Source: Gammaproteobacteria bacterium
GTDB taxonomy: Bacteria > Pseudomonadota > Gammaproteobacteria > GRL18
Assembly (NCBI GenBank): GCA_028571885.1
Contig: JAPVVU010000206.1
Span: forward strand, 1-5,834
Reading direction: 5' to 3'
Length of the DNA stretch: 5,834 nucleotides
Positions 1 to 5,834 of this stretch are shown in pieces. The first letter of the stretch is position 1. Every line of letters begins with the position of its first letter. A program made the position numbers and the translations under genes. The notes beneath the pieces were generated by a model. The model saw only the letters and a list, made by a program, of their open reading frames with translations, ran no database searches and was not told where the DNA came from.

Positions 1-34
1 ATGGATAGGTCTAATAAATTAAACACCCGCTATA
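1..34 (+). repeat. Left terminal inverted repeat, 34 bp
   Basis: It begins ATGGATAGGTC, ends ACCCGCTATA, and matches the reverse complement of 241-274 at all 34 positions. Perfect identity over this length argues for a recent or selected repeat and not for chance. The window starts exactly at its first base, so the repeat could extend further left. Confidence 0.85.
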
Positions 35-240
35 TAAAAAACAATTAAAAATATTTTTTGTAACTATTCAGCGTATATTTCCTAATGACCACTGTTGAGC
101 CCATGGTCACTTATTTTTCTGACTTTGCTTGTTTGTTATGGGAAGTTGCTACGCTCAGACAATCAAAGTCAGAAAAATAAGCAACCACAGGCTCTTTATA
201 AATAATATGCTGAATAGTTACTATTTTTTTAATTTTTTTT

Positions 241-274
241 TATAGCGGGTGTTTAATTTATTAGACCTATCCAT
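241..274 (-). repeat. Right terminal inverted repeat, 34 bp
   Basis: This is the mirror copy of 1-34 and runs from TATAGCGGGT to ACCTATCCAT. It ends 23 bp before the lapB start codon, leaving only a short native leader that contains the ribosome binding site. Confidence 0.85.
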
Positions 275-297
275 AATTATAGGGTTTTTCAGGTTAT

Positions 298-1479
298 ATG
301 ATTGACAATACACCCTTATTTATCGTACTGCCTTTTGTTCTTCTAGCCTTCATGCTGGGGATTTTTATTGGACGCAGAAAGTCTGAAAATAAATCTGCTC
401 CTTCTCCTTATACTCTCAGTTCAGATTATTTTAAAGGTCTTAATTACCTGCTAAATGAACAGACCGACAAAGCAATTGATGTTTTTGTTGGCATGTTGGA
501 AGTTGGTGAAGAGACAGTCGATACGCATATTTCTCTAGGCAATCTTTATCGACAGCGTGGAGAAGTAGAGCAGGCTATTAAAATTCACCAGAATGTTATT
601 GCTAAACCCTCACTCAGTTTATCTAAACGAAATGATGCGTTGTATGAATTGGCCAGAGATTTTATGAATGCGGGTTTATTAGACAGGGCTGAAAATCTTT
701 TTCACGAGCTTATCCAAAAACAATCTCATGTGCCTTCTGCTCTTAAATTTTTATTATCAATTTATCAACAGGAACATGATTGGGAAAATTCCATACTGAT
801 AGCAAAAAAGCTTGAAGCTGCAACTAATATATCCTGCTCACAACAAGTTGCTCATTTTTACTGTGAATTAGCTTTGATAAACTATAAGTCCGGGCACTCA
901 ACAGCGGCTCTAAAACAAGTAAAAAAAGCTTTGGGAACAGACAAACAATCTGTCAGGGCAAGTATTCTCGAAGGTGAAATAAACCAAAACCTGGGAAACT
1001 GTAAAGCTGCAACACGTGCATATAGACGAGTAGAGCAACAAGATCCGCTAATGATTTCTGAAGTACTAGAATCTCTATTACAGTGTTATAAAGAACTGAA
1101 TAACACTAAAGAAATTAAAACTTATCTGGAACATGTATTAAATAAATATGCTGGTATAACGTCAATATTGCTTTATGCTCAACAAATTCAACAGACTTCA
1201 AATGATAAATCAGCGGCTCTTTTTATTGTTAATTCGCTACGTAAAAAACCATCTATTCGTGGTTTGAACACTCTTATCGATATTAGTTTAGATTTCACAA
1301 AAGGGACTGCACACGATAATCTATTGATCTTACAAGAAATAACAAACAAACTCCTCGAAAATAAACCTGTATATCACTGTACTCAATGTGGATTTAATAG
1401 TAAAACTATGTATTGGCATTGCCCCAGTTGTAAGTCGTGGAGCTCTATAAAACCCATTCAGGGAATTGAAGGTGAATAG
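298..1479 (+). CDS. lapB: Lipopolysaccharide assembly protein B (LapB/YciM)
   Basis: LapB is an inner-membrane protein that controls lipopolysaccharide synthesis. In E. coli it promotes FtsH-dependent degradation of LpxC, the first committed enzyme of lipid A synthesis, and is itself restrained by PbgA/YejM. The 393 residues match the family length (E. coli 389). An N-terminal membrane segment (about 7-25) ends in the basic GRRKS anchor. A helical TPR region follows (about 43-330), with family-typical stretches such as LGNLYRQRGEVEQAIKIHQ and AHFYCELAL. The C-terminus is a rubredoxin-like metal-binding tab with Cys361-x2-Cys364 and Cys375-x2-Cys378, and the characteristic YWHCPSCKSW. All four metal ligands are present, so the gene looks intact. 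The start is supported by an AGG at 291-293 and by alignment with the E. coli N-terminus. lapA, normally just upstream, is not in the preceding 297 bp, where an inverted-repeat element sits instead. pyrF follows, as in E. coli. Confidence 0.96.
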   Translation: MIDNTPLFIVLPFVLLAFMLGIFIGRRKSENKSAPSPYTLSSDYFKGLNYLLNEQTDKAIDVFVGMLEVGEETVDTHISLGNLYRQRGEVEQAIKIHQNVIAKPSLSLSKRNDALYELARDFMNAGLLDRAENLFHELIQKQSHVPSALKFLLSIYQQEHDWENSILIAKKLEAATNISCSQQVAHFYCELALINYKSGHSTAALKQVKKALGTDKQSVRASILEGEINQNLGNCKAATRAYRRVEQQDPLMISEVLESLLQCYKELNNTKEIKTYLEHVLNKYAGITSILLYAQQIQQTSNDKSAALFIVNSLRKKPSIRGLNTLIDISLDFTKGTAHDNLLILQEITNKLLENKPVYHCTQCGFNSKTMYWHCPSCKSWSSIKPIQGIEGE

Positions 1480-1572
1480 GGACTATAGTTTACTGTTTTA
1501 TTTCCAGGAATTACATCAGCAGTAAGAACCCTCACAATTAAAATTTTTTACTAAAATAAATCAATTTTTGCC

Positions 1573-1578
1573 AGGAAG
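1573..1578 (+). promoter_or_regulatory. Ribosome binding site that decides the pyrF start
   Basis: AGGAAG lies 4 bases before the ATG at 1583. The longer in-frame reading from TTG at 1568 would place this site inside the coding sequence, and the five extra residues have no counterpart in the family, so the ATG at 1583 is preferred. Confidence 0.75.
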
Positions 1579-1582
1579 ATAT

Positions 1583-2290
1583 ATGACATCAGTTCATGAT
1601 CCGAGAATTATAATTGCTTTAGATTTTAAAGATGAAGCGTCAACTATGGCTTTAGTTGATCAGCTTGAACCATCACTTTGCCGTCTTAAGGTCGGCAAAG
1701 AATTGTTCGTCCGATGTGGTCCTTTATTAGTCAAAAAACTAATCAATAAAGGCTTTGATGTATTTCTGGATTTGAAATTCCATGATATTCCTAATACGGT
1801 CGCTGCGGCCTGTCATGCTGCAGCAGATATGGGAGTATGGATGGTAAATGTTCATGCGTCAGGTGGTAGAAAAATGATGCAATTTGCTCGTGATGCGATA
1901 GAAAAGAGTGAACATAAACCTTTGTTAATCGGGGTCACTATTTTAACTAGTTTAACTCGTCAGGATATAGCCGAAGTGGGTCTTGATGTTGAACCTGTCG
2001 ATCAGGTTTTACGATTAGCAAAACTTGCCAATGATTCAGGTCTTGACGGGGTAGTTTGTTCTCCTCAAGAAGTGAGTATTTTAAAACGGGAAATTGGTCA
2101 GGATTTTTGCCTGGTCACTCCTGGGGTAAGACCTGCAGGGGCTGCTATAGATGATCAACAAAGAGTGATGACCCCATCGCAAGCCTTATCTTCAGGTTCG
2201 GATTATTTAGTCATTGGTCGTCCCATCACTGCAAACCATGATCCGCTTCAGGCATTAAAAGATATTATTGATGAATGCCAAAATTGTTAG
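1583..2290 (+). CDS. pyrF: Orotidine-5'-phosphate decarboxylase
   Basis: PyrF catalyses the last step of de novo pyrimidine synthesis, converting orotidine 5'-monophosphate to UMP plus CO2 in the cytoplasm. The 235-residue product (E. coli 245) is a complete single-domain TIM barrel. Counting from the ATG, Asp14 lies in the first strand (IIIALDF). The catalytic Lys-Asp-Lys-Asp set appears as Lys36 (RLKVGKE) and Asp63, Lys65 and Asp68 in the signature DLKFHDIPNT. The phosphate-binding elements are the VTPGVRP loop and the C-terminal VIGRPIT, and GVWMVNVHASGG is also family-typical. This is the short bacterial class I-type enzyme, not a UMP synthase fusion. It lies 103 bp after lapB on the same strand, a conserved gene order. 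The gap has no clear terminator, so cotranscription is possible. An imperfect palindrome, TTAGAG-G-CTCTAA, overlaps the stop codon, but its one-base spacer is too tight for a normal hairpin. Confidence 0.97.
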   Translation: MTSVHDPRIIIALDFKDEASTMALVDQLEPSLCRLKVGKELFVRCGPLLVKKLINKGFDVFLDLKFHDIPNTVAAACHAAADMGVWMVNVHASGGRKMMQFARDAIEKSEHKPLLIGVTILTSLTRQDIAEVGLDVEPVDQVLRLAKLANDSGLDGVVCSPQEVSILKREIGQDFCLVTPGVRPAGAAIDDQQRVMTPSQALSSGSDYLVIGRPITANHDPLQALKDIIDECQNC

Positions 2291-2310
2291 AGGCTCTAAA
2301 TAACTGTTCC

Positions 2311-2412
2311 TAAATAATGAGCATTAGAACCGGGCATTTGTTATTGGGCGATTTGACGCAGTCCGAGCACAATAATAAATGCCCGGTTCTGATGCGGATC
2401 ATTAAATAATGA
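2311..2412. repeat. Small palindromic element with 10-bp flanking direct repeats
   Basis: The direct repeat TAAATAATGA occurs exactly at 2311-2320 and 2403-2412. It brackets an 82-bp insert (2321-2402) that is mostly one hairpin. This fits a short mobile palindromic element with a target-site duplication. The repeat is AT-only apart from one G, and it contains stop codons in a region between convergent genes, so chance cannot be excluded. The insert is not symmetric about the repeats: the left arm abuts its copy, while 7 bases (GGATCAT) separate the right arm from its copy. The bases TAATGA (2315-2320) can also pair with 2399-2404, extending the stem past a 3-base bulge. Confidence 0.45.
2321..2395. 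repeat. 26-bp stem palindrome between convergent genes
   Basis: The left arm 2321-2346 (GCATTAGAACCGGGCATTTG...) pairs with the right arm 2370-2395 across a 23-base loop. Of 26 positions, 24 are Watson-Crick. The other two (2325/2391 and 2340/2376) are T with G, so an RNA copy would form an uninterrupted 26-bp helix with two G-U wobbles. The GGGC/GCCC core is GC-rich against an AT-rich background. No run of T follows on either strand, so it is not a canonical intrinsic terminator. It could still mark mRNA 3' ends or limit read-through between pyrF and the opposing diguanylate cyclase gene. Confidence 0.8.
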
Positions 2413-2566
2413 ATGTTCACTATTTCCCCTCATGGAGCCTACTTTTGGTGGAACACTTATTTAGTTCTAAAAGATGATTTGAAAAAAGAGTTCGGATGTT
2501 AGATTAAATATTGGTTGTCATTATAGTTTGTCAAAATAGGTTTTATGGCAAGTTTATGAGAAGTCT

Positions 2567-3868
2567 TCAATGCACTTTCATTGTAAGATCCTTGGCACAG
2601 ACTTTATTTCTTCCAGATTCTTTGGCGTTATAGAGTAATTTATCTGCTTTCGTTAAGAGTTCATGAATATCTGTATTATGGTCAATATTTACGGTTAAAA
2701 CACCAATACTGATGGTGATTTTTAACTTAGAAAAATTGCTCATCTCAACTTTACTTCTGAATTTTTCTGCAATCGCCGTTGTCTGTTCATGATTAGTATC
2801 ATAGAGCATAACAATAAACTCTTCACCACCATAACGAATACTAAAATCCTCAGCACGAAAATTAGTTAGAATCATATCACCCATTTTTGCAAGCACATCA
2901 TCTCCAATAGCATGCCCATGAATATCATTAACCTTTTTGAAATGGTCAATATCAAAAAATAAAATACCAACTGGTTTTTTATGGCGGATGGCTGCACTGC
3001 AGAATCTTGGTAAAAGTGATTCCATTGCATGACGATTTTGTAATCCCGTCAGGTGATCCTGCATAGCTTGTTTATATAGCTGTTCCTGCTGTGTTTCAAC
3101 CTGATTGAAAAGATGTTTCATCATAATAAGATTTTTTACACGAACTAATAATTCTTCTTTAACGTAGGGTTTGACAATATAATCATTAGCACCGGAACGG
3201 AGTAACTCGACACGTCTTGATGTATCATCAAGACCTGAAACCGCCAGGATAGGCATTTTATAATTTTCTGGCGTTATTTCTCTAAGTGCACGAACAAAAC
3301 CAAGACCATCTAATTGACCTTCAAGCACCACATCGGTAATAACCATATCATAGACTTCATGATTATTTTTATAAGCAATATAGGCTTCATCGGCACTAAA
3401 GTAATGATCAAAAGTGACATTACTGCATTTAAGATCGCGCATGGTTAATGTGGCGGCAGTTTTACTGTCCTCAACATAAAGAATATGCGCATTGATAGTA
3501 CAAACTCGTCGAGTTAGCAGGGACTGAATATTGTTTGAAAGTTCATCAAGATTAGTACGTTCAAAAATCTCTGTTATACCTGCATTGTAAGCATCATGAG
3601 TCGATAATTTCATATCCATAGATGCCATCAGCATAATTGGAATATCATGATATTTTTTTATGCTACGAATAGCTCTTGCTAAGTCGATACCATTTTTTGT
3701 GTATTCAAGCTGGTAAGCAGTGCAAACAATATCTATGTCTTCTTCTTGAAGTCTTTCTATAGCATCCTGGTAGTTATGTGCAAGAGTAACAATAACATCT
3801 TCACCAGAAAATATGCGTGACAGTAAAGTTTGTTGAAGCCTTGAACGTTCTACTATTAAAACTTTCAT
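2567..3868 (-). CDS. Two-receiver response regulator diguanylate cyclase (REC-REC-GGDEF, PleD-like layout)
   Basis: This cytoplasmic enzyme is predicted to make cyclic di-GMP from two GTP under receiver control. The 433 residues show three domains. The first receiver (about 1-118) is degenerate: Ala51 stands where the phosphoacceptor Asp should be, Glu7-Arg8 replace the acidic pair, and Arg104 replaces the conserved Lys. The second receiver (about 127-250) looks functional, with Glu133/Asp134, Asp179 (VITDVVL), Ser211 and Lys233 (IVKPY). A short linker (about 251-270) leads to the GGDEF domain (about 271-427), which has DHLTGLQNR, FFDIDHFKKVND, GHAIGDD, the active-site GGEEF (347-351) and an intact inhibitory RxxD site (Arg338-Asp341). 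It is therefore expected to be an active, product-inhibited cyclase. The ATG start is supported by AAAAGG at 3883-3878. No histidine kinase is nearby. It lies 121 bp after dctM on the same strand. The exact ortholog is not recognised, so no symbol is given. Confidence 0.93.
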   Translation of the reverse strand: MKVLIVERSRLQQTLLSRIFSGEDVIVTLAHNYQDAIERLQEEDIDIVCTAYQLEYTKNGIDLARAIRSIKKYHDIPIMLMASMDMKLSTHDAYNAGITEIFERTNLDELSNNIQSLLTRRVCTINAHILYVEDSKTAATLTMRDLKCSNVTFDHYFSADEAYIAYKNNHEVYDMVITDVVLEGQLDGLGFVRALREITPENYKMPILAVSGLDDTSRRVELLRSGANDYIVKPYVKEELLVRVKNLIMMKHLFNQVETQQEQLYKQAMQDHLTGLQNRHAMESLLPRFCSAAIRHKKPVGILFFDIDHFKKVNDIHGHAIGDDVLAKMGDMILTNFRAEDFSIRYGGEEFIVMLYDTNHEQTTAIAEKFRSKVEMSNFSKLKITISIGVLTVNIDHNTDIHELLTKADKLLYNAKESGRNKVCAKDLTMKVH

Positions 3869-3898
3869 ATATTAAAGCCTTTTCATCAATATTAGAAG

Positions 3899-3927
3899 TT
3901 TAGACTATTTCTGGAAAAGTATTACAA
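3899..3927 (-). promoter_or_regulatory. Candidate sigma70-type promoter for the diguanylate cyclase gene
   Basis: Read on the minus strand, TTGTAA (3927-3922) and TCTAAA (3904-3899) are separated by 17 bases, each matching the -35 and -10 consensus at four of six positions. It would start transcription roughly 25 bases upstream of the start codon, compatible with a short leader holding the AAAAGG site. In AT-rich DNA such matches arise by chance, so this is tentative. Confidence 0.3.
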
Positions 3928-3989
3928 ATAGGTGTAAAAAATGTCATATACCAGTAAAAATGTGCTTTACTCTACTATTTTATGGCAGG

Positions 3990-5267
3990 TTAGATAAAGA
4001 ATAGACTTAATGCAGGGATATAAGTAATGATAAGCACACAAGCCAGAAGAAGCAGCATCATAACAATTGTTGAGCGATAAATATAAAAAATCGATTTATT
4101 AAAGCGATAGCTGGCAATAAACAAATTCATTCCAACAGGCGGTGTAAGATAGCCTAACTGCATATTAGCAAGAAAAATTATCCCAAGGTGCACTGGATGA
4201 ACACCAAAGCTGATTGCTACAGGAACAATCAATGGCGATATAATTACAATCGCAGAAAAAATATCAAGAATAGCACCTAATATTAATAGAAAAATATTTA
4301 ATAATAATAAAAAAGTGATTTGACTATCAATATGATCTTGTATCCACTCAAAAAGTAAAATAGGAATCTCAGCATCAATCAGATAGTTTGTCATTGCCAG
4401 AGCGCAAGCAAGTATAAGAAGGATACCACCAATCATAGTCACTGAATTTTCAATAATTTTTGGCAGCTGGCTCAAGCTGACTTCTTTGTAAATAAAAACT
4501 TCAACAATAATAATATACAGTGCAGTGACCGCGGCGGCTTCCGACACTGCAAAAATACCTGAGAAGATACCTCCCAGGACGATAAATGGTAGTGGTAATT
4601 CCCAGATTGATTCACGTAACGCTGATAAGAGTTCTTTGTTGTTGTATTTTTTTTTGCTGACGGGTTGCTTTCTTGTTTGCCAGATACTCCAGCAAAATAA
4701 TGTAACTATCATTAATAAAGTGGGTAAAATACCTGCCAGGAAAACTTGCTCTATACTGATATTTTGCTCCAAATTCAGCTGCTGCACTACAACAACGTAT
4801 AATATTAATGGTAAAGAAGGCGGTAATAACAGGCCAAGACTACCAGATGTTGTAATTAAACCAAGCGAGAATTTTTCTGAATACCCCGATTCTTTTAAAG
4901 CTGGATAGAGCAGGGCTCCCAGGGCAACAATGGTTACACCAGTTGCGCCAGTAAATGCTGTAAATGCAGCACTTGCTAAGAGTGTTACCAATACCAATTG
5001 AGAGGGTATCCATCCCAATAGCGTACTGGAAAGTCTTACCAGACGATATGATGTATTACTTTCACTCATTAAAAAACCAGTAAAAGTAAACAGGGGTAGG
5101 GCTAACAGCAATGGTGTATTGGTAATACGGTAGAGTTCAATGGGAATGACTGTTAAGTCAATTTCCTGATAGGTAAAACCAATTATAGATACAGACAATA
5201 TCAGGGTGAAAAGCGGGGCACCGAACCAGGCCAGAAGGAGTAAGGTGATAATTATGAAAAACAGCAT
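3990..5267 (-). CDS. dctM: TRAP transporter large membrane subunit (DctM family)
   Basis: DctM is the ion-coupled translocation subunit of tripartite ATP-independent periplasmic transporters. It works in the inner membrane with DctQ and a periplasmic binding protein, usually importing carboxylates or related organic acids with sodium. The 425 residues are full length for the family and almost entirely hydrophobic, with about a dozen membrane segments. Family landmarks appear in order: PLLLALPLFTFTGFLM (52-67), the first hairpin region FTGATGVTIVALGALLYPALKESGY (split about 105-129), GSLGLLLPPSLPLILY (142-157), VSEAAAVTALY (241-251), GAILDIFSAIVIISPL (331-346) and the second hairpin LGYLTPPVGMNLF (371-383). 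The start is supported by AGGATG at 5278-5273, 5 bases before the ATG. It follows dctQ by 19 bp, so the two are surely one operon. Substrate cannot be read from this subunit. Gene symbol is the family name. Confidence 0.95.
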   Translation of the reverse strand: MLFFIIITLLLLAWFGAPLFTLILSVSIIGFTYQEIDLTVIPIELYRITNTPLLLALPLFTFTGFLMSESNTSYRLVRLSSTLLGWIPSQLVLVTLLASAAFTAFTGATGVTIVALGALLYPALKESGYSEKFSLGLITTSGSLGLLLPPSLPLILYVVVVQQLNLEQNISIEQVFLAGILPTLLMIVTLFCWSIWQTRKQPVSKKKYNNKELLSALRESIWELPLPFIVLGGIFSGIFAVSEAAAVTALYIIIVEVFIYKEVSLSQLPKIIENSVTMIGGILLILACALAMTNYLIDAEIPILLFEWIQDHIDSQITFLLLLNIFLLILGAILDIFSAIVIISPLIVPVAISFGVHPVHLGIIFLANMQLGYLTPPVGMNLFIASYRFNKSIFYIYRSTIVMMLLLLACVLIITYIPALSLFFI

Positions 5268-5272
5268 TAATT

Positions 5273-5278
5273 CATCCT
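5273..5278 (-). promoter_or_regulatory. Ribosome binding site of dctM
   Basis: AGGATG on the minus strand sits 5 bases before the dctM ATG, inside the 19-bp gap after dctQ. It shows independent translation initiation and not strict coupling by overlap. Confidence 0.7.
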
Positions 5279-5286
5279 ATCATATA

Positions 5287-5805
5287 TTAATCTATAGAAG
5301 GCTGATCATCGACTTCTTGACCAGTAAGCAGAAGAATGACCAAACTAAAATAACGTAAACCCATAATGGTAAAACCAATAGGAATAATACTCACTGTGAA
5401 CCAGATAGGAATGGCACCAAATGCTATGCCAGCATCTTCAAATTCCATAAAAAACAGATTAACACCATACCAGGCAACAACAAAACAAATTAGAGCAGTA
5501 AATAAATGAACAGTTGCTTTAACATATCGAAGAAGATTGCCGGATAAATACTTCAAGCCCAGATTCATATTGATGTGATGATTATTTCGACTAGCAAAAA
5601 GGGCGCCCATCATTCCAATCCAGAGTACAGTAATTCGCAAAAAAGTATCAGCCCATAAAATACCCTGATCAAAGAAGTTTCTTAAAATGATTTGTAAGAC
5701 TGCAATCAAAAGAACTATTAAGAATGTTGAGACTAATAGTATTGATTCGATTTGTAATAATTTTTTACGCAATGCCTTGAAAAAATTGATGGCCGGATGA
5801 GTCAT
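5287..5805 (-). CDS. dctQ: TRAP transporter small membrane subunit (DctQ family)
   Basis: DctQ is the small inner-membrane subunit that pairs with DctM and is thought to help position the substrate-binding protein and stabilise the complex. The 172 residues have the usual four-helix layout: about 20-41, 55-71, 98-119 and 134-160. The family signature between helices 1 and 2 is clear: ILRNFF (40-45), then WADTFLRITVLWIGMMGALFA (split at 51-71), followed by the basic-histidine stretch SRNNHHI (72-78). An in-frame TAG at 5826-5824 and no other usable start codon after it fix the start at 5805. The ribosome binding site is weak (GAAG, 5817-5814), suggesting translation may depend on an upstream gene. 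The periplasmic partner (DctP) is not in the window and probably lies just upstream, beyond the right edge. Confidence 0.94.
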   Translation of the reverse strand: MTHPAINFFKALRKKLLQIESILLVSTFLIVLLIAVLQIILRNFFDQGILWADTFLRITVLWIGMMGALFASRNNHHINMNLGLKYLSGNLLRYVKATVHLFTALICFVVAWYGVNLFFMEFEDAGIAFGAIPIWFTVSIIPIGFTIMGLRYFSLVILLLTGQEVDDQPSID

Positions 5806-5834
5806 GTTTATGGCTTCACTATTCTATGAGCTGC

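Larger units (their letters stand above)
1..274. mobile_element. MITE-like fold-back element (long interrupted inverted repeat)
   Basis: The whole stretch folds back on itself. Positions 1-34 are the perfect reverse complement of 241-274, 60-72 of 209-221 (13 bp), and 110-127 of 164-181 (18 bp). The blocks are joined by an AT-rich, loosely matching section (35-59 against 222-240) and an unpaired section (73-109 against 182-208). The apex is at about 136-155. A small side hairpin, TGACCA/TGGTCA (86-91 and 104-109), lies in the unpaired part of the left arm. There is no open reading frame of useful length, so the element cannot encode a transposase. Size, perfect ends and lack of coding fit a non-autonomous element moved in trans. 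The left flank is outside the window, so a target-site duplication cannot be tested. It could instead be a large regulatory hairpin in the lapB leader. Confidence 0.62.
2291..2566. other. Convergent intergenic region
   Basis: This is the space between the pyrF stop and the stop of the opposing cyclase gene. It contains the palindromic repeat described separately. The remainder, about 2413-2566, is AT-rich and holds only a 29-codon reading frame (2413-2502, +) without a recognisable ribosome binding site. I see no RNA gene and no intrinsic terminator with a T-run. Confidence 0.6.

Noticed and set aside
249..277. Promoter at the right edge of the inverted-repeat element driving lapB (CATAAT at 272-277)
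   Set aside because: The -10-like match has no acceptable -35 at the right spacing (GTGTTT at 249-254), so an outward promoter is not supported by sequence alone.
1568..1582. TTG start giving pyrF five extra residues
   Set aside because: The AGGAAG ribosome binding site would lie inside the coding sequence, and an ATG follows at the right distance. The five extra residues look unlike the family.
1480..1582. Regulatory structure or small gene between lapB and pyrF
   Set aside because: The sequence is AT-rich with A and T runs that pair only imperfectly, and it has no reading frame with a ribosome binding site. The TAAAAT near 1552 lacks a matching -35.
1..2412. CRISPR array or attC-type integron sites from the repeated palindromes
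   Set aside because: The two palindromes differ in sequence and size and there are no regularly spaced direct repeats. No cas or integrase genes are present.
3940..3989. Possible terminator after dctM (AGTAAA-loop-TTTACT on the minus strand)
   Set aside because: The stem is only six AT-rich pairs with no T-run directly after it, far too weak to support a terminator call.
4525..4908. 127-codon open frame on the plus strand
   Set aside because: It lies wholly antisense within dctM, which has a full family match. The predicted protein has no recognisable domain and a random-looking composition, so it is a shadow frame.
5806..5834. 3' end of an upstream dctP gene on the minus strand
   Set aside because: All three frames hit a stop within this 29-base stretch, so an ending gene is possible (for example a frame ending in TAG at 5822-5820, or TAA at 5810-5808). 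Too few codons are visible to identify any protein.

Overview
The window looks like a chromosomal segment of an AT-rich (about 35-40% GC by eye) gammaproteobacterium. The best evidence is the lapB-pyrF gene pair, a typical gammaproteobacterial arrangement, with both proteins close to their Escherichia coli counterparts. The TRAP transporter and the response-regulator diguanylate cyclase suggest a free-living or host-associated aquatic bacterium. Genus cannot be told from this sequence.

Layout. Positions 1-274 hold no gene. They form one long, interrupted inverted repeat with perfect 34-bp ends, which looks like a non-autonomous fold-back (MITE-like) element. It ends 23 bp before lapB (298-1479, +), the membrane-anchored TPR/rubredoxin-like regulator of LPS synthesis. 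pyrF (1583-2290, +), orotidine-5'-phosphate decarboxylase, follows after about 100 bp. The 276-bp gap between the convergent pyrF and the next gene holds a second, smaller palindrome (2321-2395) flanked by a 10-bp direct repeat.

The right half is all on the minus strand. In transcription order it holds dctQ (5805-5287) and dctM (5267-3990), the small and large membrane subunits of a TRAP transporter, then a two-receiver GGDEF diguanylate cyclase (3868-2567). The transporter's substrate-binding protein is not in view and may lie beyond the right edge. The cyclase follows dctM by 121 bp and may have its own promoter or be read through from the TRAP genes.

How the genes work together. lapB and pyrF are neighbours by conserved synteny, not by shared pathway. 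dctQ and dctM clearly act together. A link between the transporter and c-di-GMP signalling is only suggested by adjacency. The least ordinary content is the two palindromic, probably mobile, repeats: one where lapA would normally sit and one between convergent genes. I found no convincing new multi-gene system.
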